Notes: generated by a model from the letters alone, not told the origin. Positions 24,338-36,039 are shown, counted from the first letter of the stretch. The stretch is DNA of 50,376 nucleotides from Pseudomonadota bacterium (GCA_021816155.1 JAKAZA010000008.1:1-50376), one strand, 5' to 3'. Numbers and translations are program-made.

Positions 24338-24363
24338 CTTATGCTCACTTCTAGCATAAGGGG
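24338..24363 (+). promoter_or_regulatory. Hairpin reaching into the nadE ribosome binding site
   Basis: CTTATGCT (24338-24345) pairs perfectly with AGCATAAG (24353-24360) across a 7-nt loop. The nadE Shine-Dalgarno AAGGGG (24358-24363) begins inside the 3' arm, and the nadE ATG follows 6 nt later. A 10-codon frame starts at the ATG inside the 5' arm (24341) and stops across the nadE start. It could be an operator or a translational control hairpin. Confidence 0.4.
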
Positions 24364-24369
24364 CCCCGA

Positions 24370-26424
<2,055 letters not shown>

Positions 26425-26445
26425 CCATCGCGCCGAGCCCCGCGC

Positions 26446-26580
26446 TCACATGTGGGAGCGCAGCCAGAGCGTGGCGCAGAAGCCGATCACGGCGACCGTG
26501 AGCGCGAGAAGCAGGTAGGGCTTCAGGCGCCCCCGCTTTTCCTCCGGCTCCGGCGCCCAGGTGAACGGCATGCGGGACAT
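26446..26580 (-). CDS. Small single-span membrane protein
   Basis: A 44-codon frame too short for most gene callers: a charged N-terminus (WAPEPEEKRGRLKP) then one membrane segment (YLLLALTVAVIGFCATLWL) and a short end (RSHM). The stop is TGA at 26446-26448. No clear Shine-Dalgarno is seen, but composition and topology suit a real small inner-membrane protein. Function unknown. Confidence 0.45.
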   Translation of the reverse strand: MSRMPFTWAPEPEEKRGRLKPYLLLALTVAVIGFCATLWLRSHM

Positions 26581-26794
26581 ATTCGAAGATTGGTCGCGTC
26601 ACCCCTAAGGTCACGTGAATAATCACGCTTAATCCGCGTTTCCCGTGCCTCCGGCCAAGAATTTGGCCTCCTCTATGCTGCTGACATTGCCGCAACCTAC
26701 CAGGGTTGGGGGAGCAGGAATCAAAGGTCGCCTCGCAAGATCTTCGCGACTACCGTCGCCCGCTCGCTCTCAGCGTAACGAGCCAAAGGTGATC
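26581..26794. other. Non-coding stretch with two small palindromes
   Basis: This gap between convergent regions holds CGTGA-ATAA-TCACG (26614-26627) and GGCCAA-GAAT-TTGGCC (26653-26668). The first could be in the promoter of the small membrane protein. I see no RNA gene that I can name. Confidence 0.3.
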
Positions 26795-26860
26795 ATGACA
26801 ACGCGTCTGGCCGCAGCTCTGAAAGCGGCCAGCCCCGCTGAGGTGCGGGGTCAAGGCTAG
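26795..26860 (+). CDS. Possible 21-codon small protein
   Basis: ATG 26795 directly follows AAAGGTGATC, whose AGGTGATC is fully complementary to the 16S 3' end, and the frame runs 21 codons to a TAG that overlaps the ppc stop on the other strand. The first residues are MTTRLAAALKAASP. A hairpin (CCCCGC, GCGGGG, 26833-26850) lies within it. Small size and lack of known relatives keep confidence low. Confidence 0.3.
   Translation: MTTRLAAALKAASPAEVRGQG
26833..26850 (-). terminator. Hairpin after ppc
   Basis: CCCCGC and GCGGGG form a 6-bp stem around a 6-nt loop, 7 nt after the ppc stop codon on the minus strand. Only a short CTTTC follows farther on, so termination is not certain. Confidence 0.4.
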
Positions 26861-29544
26861 CCGCTGTTGCGCAGGCCCGTGGCGATGCCGTTCATCGTGA
26901 GAAGCACGCCCTCGCGGACCTGCGGGTCGTCGCCGCCTTCTCGGTGGCGCGCGATGAGCTCGATCTGCAGGTGGTTGAGCGCCTCGAGATACGGGCGCCG
27001 GTAGCGGATGTGGGCGGCGAGTTCCGGCTGGCGGTCGGCGAGCGGCCGGCCGCGGCGGATGGCGGCGACGGCGTCCGACGTGCGCGCGAACTCGGCCTCG
27101 ATGGCGCTGAACACGGTTCGCCGCAGGCCGGGATCGGCGACGAGCCCGGCATAGCGGCGCGCGACGCTGATATCGGCCTTGGCCATGACCATCTCCATGT
27201 TGTCGAGGGCCGCGGCGAAGAACGGCCATGACTCGGCCAGATCGGCGAGAGCGGCGAGGTCTGCCCGCGCGGCGGCCGAGCCGAAGCCGTACCATCCGGG
27301 CAGCATGACCCGGGCCTGCGACCACGAGAACACCCAGGGGATCGCGCGCAGGTCATCGATGCGGGTCGAGCGGGTGCGCGAGGCCGGGCGGCTGCCGATG
27401 TTGAGGCTCGAGATCTCGCCGATCGGCGTGGCCTCGCGAAAGAACTGGGCGAAGCCGGCGGTCTCGTAGACCAGGGCGCGGTACGCCCGCATCGAAGCGG
27501 CCGAAAGCTCCGCCATCGCCGCGGCGCCCGCGGCGTGGTCGTCGGCGCGCGGCGCGCGGCCGAAGCTGGCCAACAGCGTGGCGGCCGCCATGGTCTCCAG
27601 GTTCTCGCGGCCGATGGCCGGATCGGCATACTTGTTGGCGACCACCTCGCCCTGCTCGGTGATGCGGATGCGGCCTGCGACGGCGCCGGCTGGTTGGGCC
27701 AGGATCGCCTCGAAGCTCGAGCCGCCGCCGCGACCGACCGCACCGCCACGCCCATGGAAGAACTGCACGGCCACGCCCGCCCCCCCGGCGACGTCCTTCA
27801 GCTCCCGCTGGGCTTCGTGCAGCGACCAGATCGACGTAAGGTACGACCCGTCCTTGTTGGAGTCCGAGTAGCCGATCATGATCTCCTGCACGCCGCGCGC
27901 AGCCACGTGCCCGCGCAATACCGGCGAGGCCAGGAAAGCGCGCATGGTGGCCGGCGCGGCCTCCAGGTCCGCGATCGTCTCGAACAGCGGCGCGACCACG
28001 ATCGGCGAGCGATCAGGGTCCCCGGGCGCGTAAAGTCCGACCTCCTTCAGAAGCGCGTAGACTTCCAGCAGGTCCGAGACCGAAGTGGTCTTGGAGATGA
28101 CATAGGTGTCGATCGCCCGCATCCCGTAGCGAGCGCTGACCTCGGCGGCGGCGCGCAGGACCGCGAGCTCGCCGAGCGTCTCGGCGGCGTATTGGCCAAG
28201 CGGCGAGGCGAGCGGACGCAGGACGCCGAGCTCGCGCTCGAGCAAGGCGACGCGAGCGGACTCGTCGAGCGCGAGATAGTCGTCGCAGACGCCCGCGACG
28301 CGGAGGAGATCCGCGACCACGCGTTCGTGCACGTCGGAATTCTGGCGCAGATCGACCGTCGCCAGGTGGAAGCCGAAACAGTCCACGGCGCGGATCAGGT
28401 CGGCCAGGCGTCCGCGCCGGAACGTCTCGCCGTGATGGACGATGAGCGAGGCCTGAATGATCTCCAGGTCGGCCCGCAGCGCCTCGGCCGTGGGGTATGG
28501 CGCGCCATCGACCGCCGCCGGCCGAGCCGCCGGCGCGCCGGTCAGCCCCGGCGCCGCGGCCGCGAGCCGGGCGTAGACGCCAGTCAACGCGCGCCGGTAG
28601 GGCTCGTCGCGCCGCGGCGCCGCCGAGTCGCCCGATCGTTCGGCGAGATCGGCGAGCGCGGGCGTCACCGACACGTGGCCGGTGGACAGCGACAGCTCGG
28701 CCCCGAGGGCGTGGATCTCCGCCAGGTAGTGACCGACGATCAACCGCGCCTGGGCGAGGAACGCCAGCCGCAGCGTCTCCGCCGTTACGTTCGGGTTTCC
28801 GTCGCGGTCGCCGCCGACCCATGAACCGACGCGCAGGAAGCTCGCGACATCGCCCCCGAGCGCGGCCTCGAGGTCGCCGTAGACCCGCGGCAGCTGCCCG
28901 ATGAAGGTGCGCTCGAAGAAGGAGACCGCGTTGTCGATCTCGTCGGCGACCCGCAGGCTCGACTGGCGCAGCTGTCGCGTGGCCCAGAGCAGCAGGATCT
29001 GCCGCGTCAGCTGGGTCTGGATCTCCGTGCGCCGCTCGGGCGGAGCCCGGTCATGGGCATCGAAGGTCTCGGCGATGCGGCTGACCGCGTCGATCACGCT
29101 CTTGCGGCGCACTTCGCTGGGATGCGCCGTGATCACCGGCATGACGAGACATTCGGCCAGCGCCCGGCGGACGGCATCCGGCGTCATCCCCGCCCGGCCC
29201 AACCGCTCGACGGCCCCGGTCAGCGAGCGGGCCGACCCGCCTTCTTCGCGCAGACGCCGCCTCGCCTCCTGGTCCTCGGCGATGTTGATCAGCTGCGAGA
29301 AGCAGACGAACGAATGGGCGAAGCGCAGCGCGTCGGGCAAAGAGAGGTCGCGCAGCAGCGCGTCGAGGCGAGCGGCGCGCTCGGGCGTGCCCTCGCGGTG
29401 ATAGGCGACCGAGGCCTGGCGGATCTGCTCGATCGCGCCGAAAACCGCCTCCCCTTCCTCGTCGCGCAGGATGCGGCCGAGGATGTCGCCGAACAGGCGC
29501 ACGTCGGCGCGCAGCTGCATGGCGGGGGTCGGAGCGTGGGCCAT
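26857..29544 (-). CDS. ppc: Phosphoenolpyruvate carboxylase
   Basis: This 895-residue cytosolic enzyme has the PEPC catalytic motifs in order: VITAHPSEVRRKS (about residue 135), IMIGYSDSNKDGSY, FFHGRGGAVGRGGGS, and the C-terminal end in GLRNSG. It fixes bicarbonate on phosphoenolpyruvate to give oxaloacetate and refills the TCA cycle. The length is normal. It lies 68 nt downstream of an alpha/beta hydrolase on the same strand, so the two may share a transcript. Confidence 0.95.
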   Translation of the reverse strand: MAHAPTPAMQLRADVRLFGDILGRILRDEEGEAVFGAIEQIRQASVAYHREGTPERAARLDALLRDLSLPDALRFAHSFVCFSQLINIAEDQEARRRLREEGGSARSLTGAVERLGRAGMTPDAVRRALAECLVMPVITAHPSEVRRKSVIDAVSRIAETFDAHDRAPPERRTEIQTQLTRQILLLWATRQLRQSSLRVADEIDNAVSFFERTFIGQLPRVYGDLEAALGGDVASFLRVGSWVGGDRDGNPNVTAETLRLAFLAQARLIVGHYLAEIHALGAELSLSTGHVSVTPALADLAERSGDSAAPRRDEPYRRALTGVYARLAAAAPGLTGAPAARPAAVDGAPYPTAEALRADLEIIQASLIVHHGETFRRGRLADLIRAVDCFGFHLATVDLRQNSDVHERVVADLLRVAGVCDDYLALDESARVALLERELGVLRPLASPLGQYAAETLGELAVLRAAAEVSARYGMRAIDTYVISKTTSVSDLLEVYALLKEVGLYAPGDPDRSPIVVAPLFETIADLEAAPATMRAFLASPVLRGHVAARGVQEIMIGYSDSNKDGSYLTSIWSLHEAQRELKDVAGGAGVAVQFFHGRGGAVGRGGGSSFEAILAQPAGAVAGRIRITEQGEVVANKYADPAIGRENLETMAAATLLASFGRAPRADDHAAGAAAMAELSAASMRAYRALVYETAGFAQFFREATPIGEISSLNIGSRPASRTRSTRIDDLRAIPWVFSWSQARVMLPGWYGFGSAAARADLAALADLAESWPFFAAALDNMEMVMAKADISVARRYAGLVADPGLRRTVFSAIEAEFARTSDAVAAIRRGRPLADRQPELAAHIRYRRPYLEALNHLQIELIARHREGGDDPQVREGVLLTMNGIATGLRNSG

Positions 29545-29612
29545 AGCAGCCGGCTTAGAGCCGATGCCGAGGCGAGGGACAAGCGCGGCGCCGGCGCGGA
29601 AGCGCCCGCCGC

Positions 29613-30494
29613 TCAGTCGGCGAGGAACTCCCGCGTCACTTCCAGGAACTCGTCCAGCTTGTCGTGGTGGACCCAGTGGCCGGCGCCCTCGAACTCCGCC
29701 ACGCGGGCGTTCTTGAAGTAGGCGGCGCGGCCATCCTTGGCGGGATTGGAGGCCCAGCTTTCGGCGCCGTTCACCAGCAGCACCGGACAGCTGACGTTGC
29801 CCCAGATCTCACGCAGCTCGTCGTGCGAGAAGTCGGCTGGCGTGAAAGCGCGGACGTAGTTGTCGAACTTCCAGCTGTAGGTTCCGTCCTCGTTCTGCAT
29901 CGCGCCGTGCACCGTCAGATACCGCGCCTGATCCTCGGTCAGATGCTTGTTCTCGGTCTGCATCCGGTGGAAGGCGTCCTCCAGGGTCGTGTAGCGGCGC
30001 GGAATGCGGGCGGCGAGCTTGCGCGTCTCGGCAACCCAGCTGCGCATGCGCTCCACGGCGCCGCGCTGGGCGCGCTCGGCCAACTGCGCCGGCGATGGCC
30101 CGAGCCCCTCGATCGCGACCAGCTTGACCAGCGTCTCCGGGAACACGCCGGCGTAGCGCAGCGCGATCGAGCCGCCGAGCGAATGAGCGACGATGCGGAG
30201 CGGCGCCAGGCGCTGCTGATGGATCAGCTGGGCCAGATCGTACACGAACGCGTTCATCGAGTAGTCGCCGCTGGTCGACCATGCGGAATCGCCGTGGCCG
30301 CGCAGGTCCGGCGCCACGATGTGGTAGTCGCGCCGCAAGTCGGCGGCGACCCAATCCCAGTTGCGGCAGTGGTCGCGGCCGCCGTGCAGCAACAGGAGCG
30401 GCGGCGCGCCCGGGTTGCCCCAGTCGACGTAGTTGAGACGCAGGCGCTGGGAGATGAACGACTGTGAGGTGGGGCCGAGGAGAGCTTCAGACAT
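29613..30494 (-). CDS. Alpha/beta fold hydrolase
   Basis: This 293-residue protein has the canonical alpha/beta hydrolase layout: oxyanion region LLLLHGGRDHCRNWDWVA, APDLRGHGDSAW, nucleophile elbow AHSLGGSIALRYAG (Ser about residue 116), and a C-terminal His in EGAGHWVHHDKLDEF. It resembles cytosolic esterases and lactonases; no signal peptide. The start at 30494 drops a 47-residue upstream stretch that does not look like protein. Substrate unknown. Confidence 0.85.
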   Translation of the reverse strand: MSEALLGPTSQSFISQRLRLNYVDWGNPGAPPLLLLHGGRDHCRNWDWVAADLRRDYHIVAPDLRGHGDSAWSTSGDYSMNAFVYDLAQLIHQQRLAPLRIVAHSLGGSIALRYAGVFPETLVKLVAIEGLGPSPAQLAERAQRGAVERMRSWVAETRKLAARIPRRYTTLEDAFHRMQTENKHLTEDQARYLTVHGAMQNEDGTYSWKFDNYVRAFTPADFSHDELREIWGNVSCPVLLVNGAESWASNPAKDGRAAYFKNARVAEFEGAGHWVHHDKLDEFLEVTREFLAD

Positions 30495-30601
30495 GGTGGA
30501 CGCCGCACTGTGAAAGGGGCTCCGATACGGGACTTTGCCGCAGTGCGCCATAGGTTGCGCCGCGGCGCGGGAACCAACGGGCGCGGGCCGCGCCGGGCGC
30601 C

Positions 30602-30620
30602 ACGCAACGCAACGCAACGC
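30602..30620. repeat. Short tandem repeat (ACGCA) in divergent promoter region
   Basis: The unit ACGCA is repeated three times plus a partial copy in the 204-nt gap between the hydrolase and the Gly-rich protein gene. A TTAACC follows. Too short to assign a role. Confidence 0.4.
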
Positions 30621-30698
30621 TGGGGTGTTAACCATGCTGTTCGGTTGGGGGCCAGCCTGCTAGAGAATGCGAAGCGGGGGCTGTTCTGGGAGGCTTCG

Positions 30699-31598
30699 AT
30701 GAAGGCGCTCTTCTTTGCTGCGGTGGCCCTGGCCGCCATCCCCGCCATCGCCGCCGCCGCCCCGCATGGGGGCTACGCCGGGGCGCACGGCGGCTTCCAT
30801 CCCACTGGCGGGTATGGGGCGATGGGCGCAGGACCGCGGGGTGTCGGCGGCCGCGGCTTCGGCGGCCAGGGCCAAGGCTTCGGGGGACGCGGCCAGGGCT
30901 TTGGAGGCCAAGGCTTCGGCGGGCGCGGCTTCGGGGGACGCGGCTTTGGAGGCCGAGGCTTTGGAGGCCGAGGCTTCGGCGGGCGCGGCTTCGGGGGACG
31001 GGGCTTCGGAGGCCGGGGCTACTACGGCGACGGCTACTACGGCGGCTTCGGGCTCTTCTGGCCCGGCTTCTATGGCTACGGCTGGAATGTCGGCTACCCG
31101 GGCTACTACGGGTATTACGGCATCCCCGATTACAGCTATGGCTACGACGACAGCGGCTACGACGGCGGCTACGGCTACGACGGCTCTGGTTATGGCTACG
31201 ACGACAGCGGCTACGACGGCGGCGGCTACGGCTACGATGGCTCTGGTTATGGCTACGGCGGCGGCTACGACGGCGGCTACGTCCCGCCTGCCGACTACGG
31301 CTACGACGCCGCTCCCGTAGCCCCGGCGGTCGATCAGGGCTATCCGCAACCGGCCGCCTACGGCTACGTCAGCGCCGACAACTACGACACCAGCGGCTAT
31401 GGCTACGGCGACTACGCCTACGCGGGCGGCGGCTACTATGACACGATGCCCGCGAGCGTCAGCTACGGCTACAGCAACGACGGCTACACGGGCGGCTACT
31501 ACGCCGCTGCGCCCGCCGGCGATTGCGGCCGCTGGATGTGGGACTACGGCCAGCAGCGGTGGGTCTGGACCTATTGCGACTGCCCGACCGGCGACTGA
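30699..31598 (+). CDS. Secreted Gly/Tyr-rich low-complexity protein
   Basis: This 299-residue protein has a Sec signal peptide ([20 protein letters not shown]), an RGFGG repeat block (about residues 49-108, ten or more GFGGR/Q units), a Gly/Tyr/Asp-rich block (about 109-275, repeated [17 protein letters not shown]-type units), and a small C-terminal domain with [18 protein letters not shown]. The C-terminal Trp/Cys segment looks folded and may be disulfide-bonded. It resembles Gly-rich envelope proteins of unknown role in Caulobacterales. GGGAGG precedes the ATG by 5 nt. Confidence 0.8.
   Translation: MKALFFAAVALAAIPAIAAAAPHGGYAGAHGGFHPTGGYGAMGAGPRGVGGRGFGGQGQGFGGRGQGFGGQGFGGRGFGGRGFGGRGFGGRGFGGRGFGGRGFGGRGYYGDGYYGGFGLFWPGFYGYGWNVGYPGYYGYYGIPDYSYGYDDSGYDGGYGYDGSGYGYDDSGYDGGGYGYDGSGYGYGGGYDGGYVPPADYGYDAAPVAPAVDQGYPQPAAYGYVSADNYDTSGYGYGDYAYAGGGYYDTMPASVSYGYSNDGYTGGYYAAAPAGDCGRWMWDYGQQRWVWTYCDCPTGD
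30847..31020 (+). repeat. Tandem 15-bp repeats coding RGFGG
   Basis: Degenerate 15-bp units (GGC-TTC-GGx-GGx-CGx) repeat through this stretch of the secreted protein gene. Unit number probably varies by slippage. Synonymous differences between units suggest selection on the peptide. Confidence 0.75.
31138..31260 (+). repeat. Two-copy repeat of about 55 bp in the Gly/Tyr block
   Basis: Two nearly identical copies code for a [10 protein letters not shown]...GYDGSGYG peptide unit. The second has one extra GGC codon. Confidence 0.7.
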
Positions 31599-31647
31599 GC
31601 GCGATCGCGGCGCCGCCCGGCGCCCAGACTTGGCAGCAGGCGCACAT

Positions 31648-31662
31648 GTTCCCGCCTTGTTC
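31648..31662 (+). promoter_or_regulatory. LexA (SOS) box of uvrA
   Basis: GTTC-CCGCCTT-GTTC is an exact alphaproteobacterial LexA box (GTTC-N7-GTTC). It lies 80 nt before the uvrA start, just upstream of a plausible promoter (TTGCTG 31663-31668, 16 nt, TATTAG 31685-31690). Confidence 0.8.
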
Positions 31663-31742
31663 TTGCTGCGGGGGCGCGTCTCGGTATTAGATTAGAAGGT
31701 CCGGCGGCCTGACAGGGCCGTCGCTCCTTGGCAGCGAGGCCC

Positions 31743-34643
31743 ATGTCCGATCCGAACCGGTTCCTGCGGGTGCGCGGCGCGCGCGAGCACAATCTGAAGG
31801 ACATCAGCGTCGACATACCGCGCGGCCAGCTCGTCGTGCTGACCGGGCTCTCGGGCTCCGGAAAATCGAGCCTGGCGTTCGACACCATCTACGCCGAGGG
31901 CCAGCGTCGGTATGTCGAGAGCCTCTCGGCCTACGCCCGACAATTCCTGGAACTGATGTCGAAGCCCGACGTCGACCTTATCGAAGGGCTCTCGCCCGCG
32001 ATCTCGATCGAGCAGAAGACCACCAGCCGCAACCCGCGCTCCACCGTCGGCACGGTGACCGAAATCCACGACTACATGCGCCTGCTATGGGCGCGGGTCG
32101 GCCTCCCCTACTCGCCCGTCACCGGGCTGCCGATCGAGAGCCAGACGGTCAGCCAGATGGTCGACAAGATCATGGCGCTACCGGAGGGAACGCGGCTGTT
32201 CCTGCTCGCGCCGGTGGTGCGCGACCGCAAGGGCGAGTACCGCAAGGAGATCGCCGATTGGCAGCGCTCCGGCTACCAGCGGCTGAAGATCGACGGCGCC
32301 TATTATCCCATCGAGGACGCCCCGGCGCTCGAGAAGACCTACAAGCACGACATCGACGTGGTGGTGGACCGCGTCGTCGTCCGCGAAGGTGTCGCGGAGC
32401 GGCTGGCCGACAGCCTGGAACAGGCGCTGCGGCTGGCCGACGGAATCGCCGTCGCCGAGTTCGCGGACACGGCGGATGGCGAGGAGCCTCGCCGGCTGCT
32501 GTTCTCCGAGAAGTTCGCCTGTCCCGTCTCCGGCTTCACCATCGCCGAGATCGAGCCGCGGCTCTTCTCGTTCAACAACCCTGCCGGCGCCTGCCCAGCC
32601 TGCGACGGACTCGGCATGAAGTTGAAGTTCACCGCCGACCTCGTGGTCCCGGACAAGGACAAGAGCCTGCACAAGGGGGCGGTGGCGCCATGGGCCAAAG
32701 GGCCCTCCCCCCTCTACACCCAGACCCTGCAAGCGCTCGCCGGCCACTATGGCTTCTCGATGGACGAGCCCTGGTGGAAGCTGCCGGAAAAGGCGCGGCA
32801 GGTCGTGCTGAACGGTTCCGGCGCCGAGAAAATCCACTTCGTCTACGACGACAACGCGCGCAAGTATGAGGTCAACAAGACCTTTGAGGGCGTGCTGCCC
32901 AACCTCGAACGCCGCTGGCGCGAGACCGACTCCAGCTGGGTGCGCGAGGAACTGGGCCGCTTCCAGGCCGAGACGCCGTGCGAGGTCTGCCGCGGCGCGC
33001 GCCTCAAGCCCGAAGCGCTGGCGGTGAAGATCGCGGGCCGGAACATCGCCGAAGTCTCCGGCCTCGCCATCCGGCCGGCGCGCGACTGGTTCGGAGGGCT
33101 CGAGGCCGAGCTCAGCGACAAGCAGATGGAGATCGCGCGGCGGATTCTGAAGGAGATCAACGACCGCCTCCGGTTTCTGGTCGACGTCGGCCTCGAGTAC
33201 CTCAATCTGTCGCGAGCGTCCGGTACGCTGTCGGGGGGCGAGAGCCAGCGCATCCGCCTGGCCAGCCAGATCGGCTCGGGCCTCACGGGCGTCCTCTACG
33301 TGCTGGACGAGCCTTCTATCGGCTTGCACCAGCGCGATAATGCGCGGCTGCTCACCTCGCTGAAGGGCCTGCGCGACCTGGGCAACTCCGTGCTGGTGGT
33401 CGAGCACGACGAGGAGGCGATCCTCACCGCCGACCACGTCATCGACATGGGGCCAGCGGCGGGCGTTCACGGCGGGCACATCGTCGCGGAAGGCGCGCCG
33501 GACGAGATCAGGGCCAACCCGAAGAGTCTGACCGGCCAGTACCTGAACGGCGCGCGCGAGATCGCGGTGCCAGACCAGCGGCGGCGGGTGCGGCCGAACA
33601 AGATGCTGAGCGTGGTCGGGGCCACGGGCAACAACCTGAAGAACGTGACCGGCGAGATTCCGGTGGGGACCTTCACCTGCATCACCGGGGTCTCCGGCGG
33701 CGGCAAGTCGACCTTCACCATCGAGACGCTCTACAAAGCGGCGGCGCGGCGGCTCAACGGCGCGTCCGATGCGCCGGCGCCGCATGAGCGCATCGACGGA
33801 CTGCCGTTCTTCGACAAGGTGATCGACATCGACCAGTCGCCGATCGGGCGCACGCCGCGCTCGAACCCGGCGACCTACACCGGCGCCTTCACCGCAATCC
33901 GCGACTGGTTCGCCGGGCTGCCGGAGGCCAAGGCGCGCGGCTACGGCCCTGGCCGCTTTTCGTTCAACGTCAAGGGCGGGCGTTGCGAAGCCTGCATGGG
34001 CGACGGCCTCATCAAGATCGAGATGCACTTCCTGCCGGACGTCTACGTGACCTGCGATGTCTGCCACGGCCGCCGCTACAACCGCGAGACGCTGGAGGTG
34101 CTGTTCCGCGGCAAGTCCATCGCCGACGTGCTCGACATGACGGTCGAGGAAGCCGCCGACATGTTCAAGGCGGTGCCCTCGATCCGCGACAAGATGGAGA
34201 CGCTGAAGCGCGTCGGCCTCGGCTACGTCAAGGTCGGCCAGCAGGCGACGACGCTCTCCGGCGGCGAGGCGCAGCGGGTGAAGCTCTCCAAGGAGCTCAG
34301 CCGCCGCGCGACGGGCCGCACGCTGTACATCCTCGACGAGCCGACCACCGGCCTCCACTTCGAGGACGTGCGCAAGCTCCTCGAGGTGCTGCACGAGCTG
34401 GTCGACCAGGGGAACACGGTCGTGGTGATCGAGCACAACCTCGACGTGGTGAAGACAGCCGACTGGCTGCTCGACTTCGGCCCGGAAGGCGGCGACGGCG
34501 GCGGCGAGATCATCGCCGTCGGCACGCCGGAGGACGTCGCCGCCAACGAAGCGAGCTGGACGGGCCGCTACCTGAAGGAGTTGCTTGAACGGCAAGCCAA
34601 GCGTTCGAAGAAGCCGAAGCAAAAGGTGCTGCAGAGGGCGTGA
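31743..34643 (+). CDS. uvrA: UvrABC excinuclease subunit A
   Basis: This 966-residue damage-recognition ATPase has Walker [15 protein letters not shown] near residue 33, a zinc-finger region (CPACDGLG), a first signature LSGGESQRI and Walker [10 protein letters not shown], then the second half with GVSGGGKST, the second zinc finger (CEACMGDG ... [10 protein letters not shown]), LSGGEAQRV and [10 protein letters not shown]. It binds damaged DNA with UvrB in nucleotide excision repair. The start at 31743 fits the family. A LexA box upstream predicts SOS induction. Confidence 0.97.
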   Translation: MSDPNRFLRVRGAREHNLKDISVDIPRGQLVVLTGLSGSGKSSLAFDTIYAEGQRRYVESLSAYARQFLELMSKPDVDLIEGLSPAISIEQKTTSRNPRSTVGTVTEIHDYMRLLWARVGLPYSPVTGLPIESQTVSQMVDKIMALPEGTRLFLLAPVVRDRKGEYRKEIADWQRSGYQRLKIDGAYYPIEDAPALEKTYKHDIDVVVDRVVVREGVAERLADSLEQALRLADGIAVAEFADTADGEEPRRLLFSEKFACPVSGFTIAEIEPRLFSFNNPAGACPACDGLGMKLKFTADLVVPDKDKSLHKGAVAPWAKGPSPLYTQTLQALAGHYGFSMDEPWWKLPEKARQVVLNGSGAEKIHFVYDDNARKYEVNKTFEGVLPNLERRWRETDSSWVREELGRFQAETPCEVCRGARLKPEALAVKIAGRNIAEVSGLAIRPARDWFGGLEAELSDKQMEIARRILKEINDRLRFLVDVGLEYLNLSRASGTLSGGESQRIRLASQIGSGLTGVLYVLDEPSIGLHQRDNARLLTSLKGLRDLGNSVLVVEHDEEAILTADHVIDMGPAAGVHGGHIVAEGAPDEIRANPKSLTGQYLNGAREIAVPDQRRRVRPNKMLSVVGATGNNLKNVTGEIPVGTFTCITGVSGGGKSTFTIETLYKAAARRLNGASDAPAPHERIDGLPFFDKVIDIDQSPIGRTPRSNPATYTGAFTAIRDWFAGLPEAKARGYGPGRFSFNVKGGRCEACMGDGLIKIEMHFLPDVYVTCDVCHGRRYNRETLEVLFRGKSIADVLDMTVEEAADMFKAVPSIRDKMETLKRVGLGYVKVGQQATTLSGGEAQRVKLSKELSRRATGRTLYILDEPTTGLHFEDVRKLLEVLHELVDQGNTVVVIEHNLDVVKTADWLLDFGPEGGDGGGEIIAVGTPEDVAANEASWTGRYLKELLERQAKRSKKPKQKVLQRA

Positions 34644-34726
34644 GCGCGCTCGCCACCGCCCGCCTCCCTGACTAGGCTTGGTGTCCGCCGCGCCATCCCG
34701 TCCGGCGCCGTAGCCAGCAGGACGCC

Positions 34727-35980
34727 ATGCCCCTCAATCAGACCGGCCGCCCCATCGACGACGTGATCGCGGACCTGCGGGCCAAGCAGGCGGGCGACGC
34801 GCGCTGGCGCGAGGGGCGGACGTTCGGCCTCGTGTTCGACGGCGGCCCGGAGGTGCACGAGGTCGCAGAGCGGGCGGCGCAGCTCTTCCTCCACGAGAAC
34901 GCTCTCAACACCAAAGCCTTTCCGTCGCTGGGCGAGCTCCAGGCCGAGGTTGTGCGCTGGACCGCCGATCTGTTGCACGGTCCCTCCGGCGCGGCCGGCT
35001 TCATGACCAGCGGCGGCACGGAGTCGATCCTCTGCGCGGTGCTCGCGGCCCGCGAGCGCGGCCGCAAGGAACGCGGAATCACCCAGCCTCATATGGTCGT
35101 CCCGGAGAGCGCGCACGCGGCCTTTCACAAGGCGGCGCACCTCTTCGGCATCGAGCTGACCAAGACGCCGGTGAAGGCCGACTGGACCGCCGACGTCGAG
35201 GCGATGGCGGCGGCGATCACGCCGGACACCGTGCTGCTGGTCGGCTCGGCGCCGCAGTTCCCGCAAGGCGTGGTCGACGACATCCCGGCCATCGCCGCGC
35301 TCGCCCAAGCCGCCGGCGCCAACTGCCATGCGGACGCCTGCATGGGCGGGTTCGTGCTGCCATTCGCCGAGATGCTTGGCCGGCCGACGCCGCCGTGGGA
35401 CTTCCGGGTCGAAGGCGTCAGCTCGATATCCGCCGACGTGCACAAGCTGGGCTACGCGCCGAAGGGCGCCTCGGTCGTGCTCTACCGCGACCGGGACCTC
35501 CGAGCCCACCAGACGTTCGTGTTCGATGGCTGGCTGGGCGGGTTCTACGCCTCGCCCAACCTGCAAGGCTCGCGCCCCGGCCTGCCGATGGCGGCGGCGT
35601 GGGCGGTGATGAGCCACCTCGGCGTCGATGGCTACTTGCGGCTGACCGACGCCACGCTGCGTTGCGCCGACCGGCTGCGCGCGGCGATCCGCGCCACGCC
35701 CGGCCTGCGCGTGCTCGGCGACGACGCCTACCACCTCGTCGCCATGGCGTCGGACCCGGCGGCGGCGCATCCCATCGACGTCTTCGCCCTCGGCGACGCC
35801 TTGGCGCGCCGCGGCTGGCTCCATGACCGGCAGGGCCCGCCCGACTCGCTTCACGCCACCGTCTCCGCCGGCAACGCGCGGGTGATGGACCTTTACCTCG
35901 CCGAGTTCGAGGACAGCGTCGCCGAGGTCACCGGCCGGCGCGCGGCGGACCGCTCGACAGACTACGCCACGCTGGAGTGA
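34727..35980 (+). CDS. PLP-dependent lyase, sphingosine-1-phosphate lyase-like
   Basis: This 417-residue group II PLP enzyme has a phosphate-binding TSGGTESILCA loop, an HADACMGGFVLPF Asp for the pyridine ring, and the PLP-binding Lys in SADVHKLGYAPKG. The sequence around it (GFYASPNLQGSRPG) matches sphingosine-phosphate lyases rather than glutamate decarboxylases. Such enzymes cleave sphingoid base phosphates to an aldehyde and phosphoethanolamine. Caulobacterales make sphingolipids, so this would be reasonable, but other long-chain-base substrates are possible. AGGA precedes the ATG. Confidence 0.78.
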   Translation: MPLNQTGRPIDDVIADLRAKQAGDARWREGRTFGLVFDGGPEVHEVAERAAQLFLHENALNTKAFPSLGELQAEVVRWTADLLHGPSGAAGFMTSGGTESILCAVLAARERGRKERGITQPHMVVPESAHAAFHKAAHLFGIELTKTPVKADWTADVEAMAAAITPDTVLLVGSAPQFPQGVVDDIPAIAALAQAAGANCHADACMGGFVLPFAEMLGRPTPPWDFRVEGVSSISADVHKLGYAPKGASVVLYRDRDLRAHQTFVFDGWLGGFYASPNLQGSRPGLPMAAAWAVMSHLGVDGYLRLTDATLRCADRLRAAIRATPGLRVLGDDAYHLVAMASDPAAAHPIDVFALGDALARRGWLHDRQGPPDSLHATVSAGNARVMDLYLAEFEDSVAEVTGRRAADRSTDYATLE

Positions 35981-36039
35981 CCGACGCTTCCGCTCCGGTT
36001 CCCCGGTGCTAGGGTGAAGCCGCAAGGGGAGTACGACCG

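Noticed and set aside
30847-31260. CRISPR-like repetitive DNA
   Set aside because: The repeats are in frame and code for Gly/Tyr-rich peptide units without unique spacers.
32178-34622. 814-codon open frame antisense to uvrA
   Set aside because: A shadow of GC-rich codon bias; no domain or start support, while uvrA is unmistakable.
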